Source: Bifidobacterium scardovii JCM 12489 = DSM 13734
GTDB taxonomy: Bacteria; Actinomycetota; Actinomycetes; Actinomycetales; Bifidobacteriaceae
Assembly: GCF_001042635.1 (NCBI RefSeq)
Contig: NZ_AP012331.1
Location: forward strand, 1,426,001 to 1,490,000
Direction: 5' to 3'
DNA length: 64,000 bases
Of this stretch, positions 62,908 through 64,000 are shown piece after piece. The stretch's first letter is position 1; every line of letters starts with the position of its first letter. A program made the position numbers and the translations under genes. The notes beneath the pieces are model-generated. The model ran no database searches, was not told where the DNA came from, and saw only the letters and a list, made by a program, of their open reading frames with translations.

Positions 62908-63756
62908 ATGCCCCAGACCGTCCTCCAGCTCGACAACGTCGAATTCCGCCGCAATCGCCGCGTGATCATCACCGACGTGAACCTCACCATCCATGCGGGG
63001 GAGCGCTGGGTGCTCTTCGGGCCGAACGGCATCGGCAAATCCACCGCCGTCGGCATGCTGGCCACGCGCACCTTCCCCTCGGAGGGACGCGTGTTCATCC
63101 TCGGCCACCAGCTCGGCAAATACGACGTGTTCAAGCTGCGCACCCGCATCGGCCTCGCCTCGGCCGATCTTGGCCGGCAGTTCCCCGAATTCGAGGACCC
63201 GCTGGACGCCGTGGTCACCGGACTGTCCGCCGTGACCGGCCGGTGGCGCGACACGTACTCCGACGAGGACTACGACCGCGCCCGCGCGCTGTTGCGCGAT
63301 TTCCGCGTGGGCTATCTTGAAGGCAAGATGATGTGGCGCCTGTCGGAGGGTGAGCGCACCCGCGTGCTCATCGCCCGCGCGCTCATGGGCAATCCCGAAC
63401 TGCTTATCATGGACGAGCCGACCACCGGCCTCGATCTGGGCGGTCGCGAGCAGGTGATGCGCACGCTGAGCCGCATCGGTGAGGAAAGCTCCGAGCGCGC
63501 CGTGGTGCTCGTGACCCATCGCCTGGAGGAGATCCCGGCCGGCTTCGACCATATCGCCATCATGGGCCGCAAGCCCATCTCCGCCGAGGACGCCACCGAC
63601 GACGGCATCGACGCGATGGGCAATCCCTCCGCCGGCACCATCGTCTACGCCGGCCCGTTGGAGGACGGCCTGACCGACGAGCGGCTCTCCGACCTGTTCG
63701 GCATGCCGATCGAAGTGCAGCACACCCACGGCCGCTGGTCAGCCTACGCAGTGTGA
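62908..63756 (+). CDS. ABC transporter ATP-binding protein (ABC-ATPase only)
   Basis: 282 aa. Walker A FGPNGIGKSTAVGML (about 37-51), signature LSEGERTRVLIARALM and Walker B LLIMDEPTTGLDLGG, H-loop VTHRLEEIP. The arrangement with VLQLDNVEF near the start resembles the YbbA/PhnL-like or 'molybdate-like' soluble ATPases. No permease adjacent in the window. It follows the CTCCCCTC repeats. Substrate unknown. Confidence 0.85.
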   Translation: MPQTVLQLDNVEFRRNRRVIITDVNLTIHAGERWVLFGPNGIGKSTAVGMLATRTFPSEGRVFILGHQLGKYDVFKLRTRIGLASADLGRQFPEFEDPLDAVVTGLSAVTGRWRDTYSDEDYDRARALLRDFRVGYLEGKMMWRLSEGERTRVLIARALMGNPELLIMDEPTTGLDLGGREQVMRTLSRIGEESSERAVVLVTHRLEEIPAGFDHIAIMGRKPISAEDATDDGIDAMGNPSAGTIVYAGPLEDGLTDERLSDLFGMPIEVQHTHGRWSAYAV

Positions 63757-63804
63757 CCGCCGGCCCACGCCTCGCTGCCGGAGACTGACCGAGCCGGATC
63801 GTAA

Positions 63805-63842
63805 GTCGGTTCACGCCCCCGCCGGCGGGGGCGTGAACCGAC
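63805..63842. terminator. Perfect 38-bp palindrome
   Basis: Arms of 19 bp without a loop: GTCGGTTCACGCCCCCGCC (63805-63823) and its exact complement (63824-63842). It sits between convergent genes and probably ends both transcripts. Confidence 0.85.
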
Positions 63843-63909
63843 GAACCATCCCTAGGCGAATGGTCGGGACAGCATAGCCGCAGTACGCTGTCCCAGCTGA
63901 CTTCATCCC

Positions 63910-64000
63910 TCACTCGTAGCTGATGACCAGACGGCCGACCACGTCGCCGCGCTCCAGCCGTTCGATCGCCTCCGGTACCTCGTCGAACGAGACGGTCGTG
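63910..64000 (-). CDS. C-terminal end of a zinc-type (MDR) alcohol dehydrogenase / quinone oxidoreductase
   Basis: The last 29 codons read TTVSFDEVPEAIERLERGDV then VGRLVISYE and stop. The pattern of a glycine near a basic residue followed by a short hydrophobic strand at the C-terminus is that of MDR dehydrogenases. The catalytic parts lie beyond the window, so the substrate is unknown. Confidence 0.55.
   Translation of the reverse strand, partial: TTVSFDEVPEAIERLERGDVVGRLVISYE

Overview
This window is a stretch of high-GC Gram-positive chromosome, most probably from a Bifidobacterium. The evidence is gene content and order: alaS-ruvX-mltG-aroC-aroKB-aroQ, a sufBDCSU run with a DUF59 gene, a PntA subunit split into two genes, an actinobacterial GT4 glycogen synthase and phoH-ybeY-corC-era. 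Further support comes from the frequent GTG starts and the strong G/C bias at third codon positions. That bias also creates very long antisense ORFs, which I discarded. No database search was possible, so the genus is an inference. Most of the window is ordinary core genome. There is no phage, CRISPR array, rRNA operon or intact transposase.

Layout. 1-6.2 kb: end of alaS, ruvX, mltG, an orphan TadV-like prepilin peptidase on the minus strand, then the shikimate genes aroC, fused aroK-aroB and aroQ. 6.2-9.2 kb: a palindrome array, an AbiEi/DUF559-type protein and a DUF2142 membrane protein. 9.3-14.1 kb: pyrG, a MITE-like palindrome, a TraX-family membrane protein, and a two-component pair whose kinase is frameshifted. 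14.3-22.7 kb: a large L,D-transpeptidase, then the SUF iron-sulfur genes. 23-28.7 kb: glgC, an rRNA methylase, tRNA-Leu(GAG), rsmE, a HIT protein, phoH and ybeY. 28.7-38 kb: corC-like, era, an acyl-CoA ligase, pntAA-pntAB-pntB and an alpha/beta hydrolase. 38-47.5 kb: L25, ilvE, a UPF0126 protein, S20, lepA, hemW, a PH-domain protein and metY. 47.8-54 kb: gltB-gltD. 54-64 kb: an orphan histidine kinase next to a beheaded C39-like gene, a small membrane protein, an MFS/PepX-like/peptide-binding operon, glgA, an ABC ATPase and the end of a zinc-type dehydrogenase.

How the genes work together. The shikimate genes lead to chorismate. SufBCDSU with the DUF59 protein build Fe-S clusters needed by, among others, GltBD and HemW. 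GltBD, IlvE and MetY cover nitrogen assimilation and amino acid synthesis. GlgC and GlgA, about 38 kb apart, make glycogen. PhoH, YbeY and Era belong to RNA metabolism and ribosome maturation. The MFS/PepX/peptide-binding operon looks like uptake and cleavage of proline-containing peptides.

The least explained material is intergenic. Several gaps hold arrays of long inverted repeats whose stem sequence is specific to each locus but whose design is the same. In addition there are two families of dispersed GC-rich hairpin elements, one copy of which lies in frame inside hemW. The 3' end of era is duplicated around a 96-bp insert. These are the best candidates for undescribed elements here, though bidirectional terminators and REP/MITE-type repeats are the conservative explanation.
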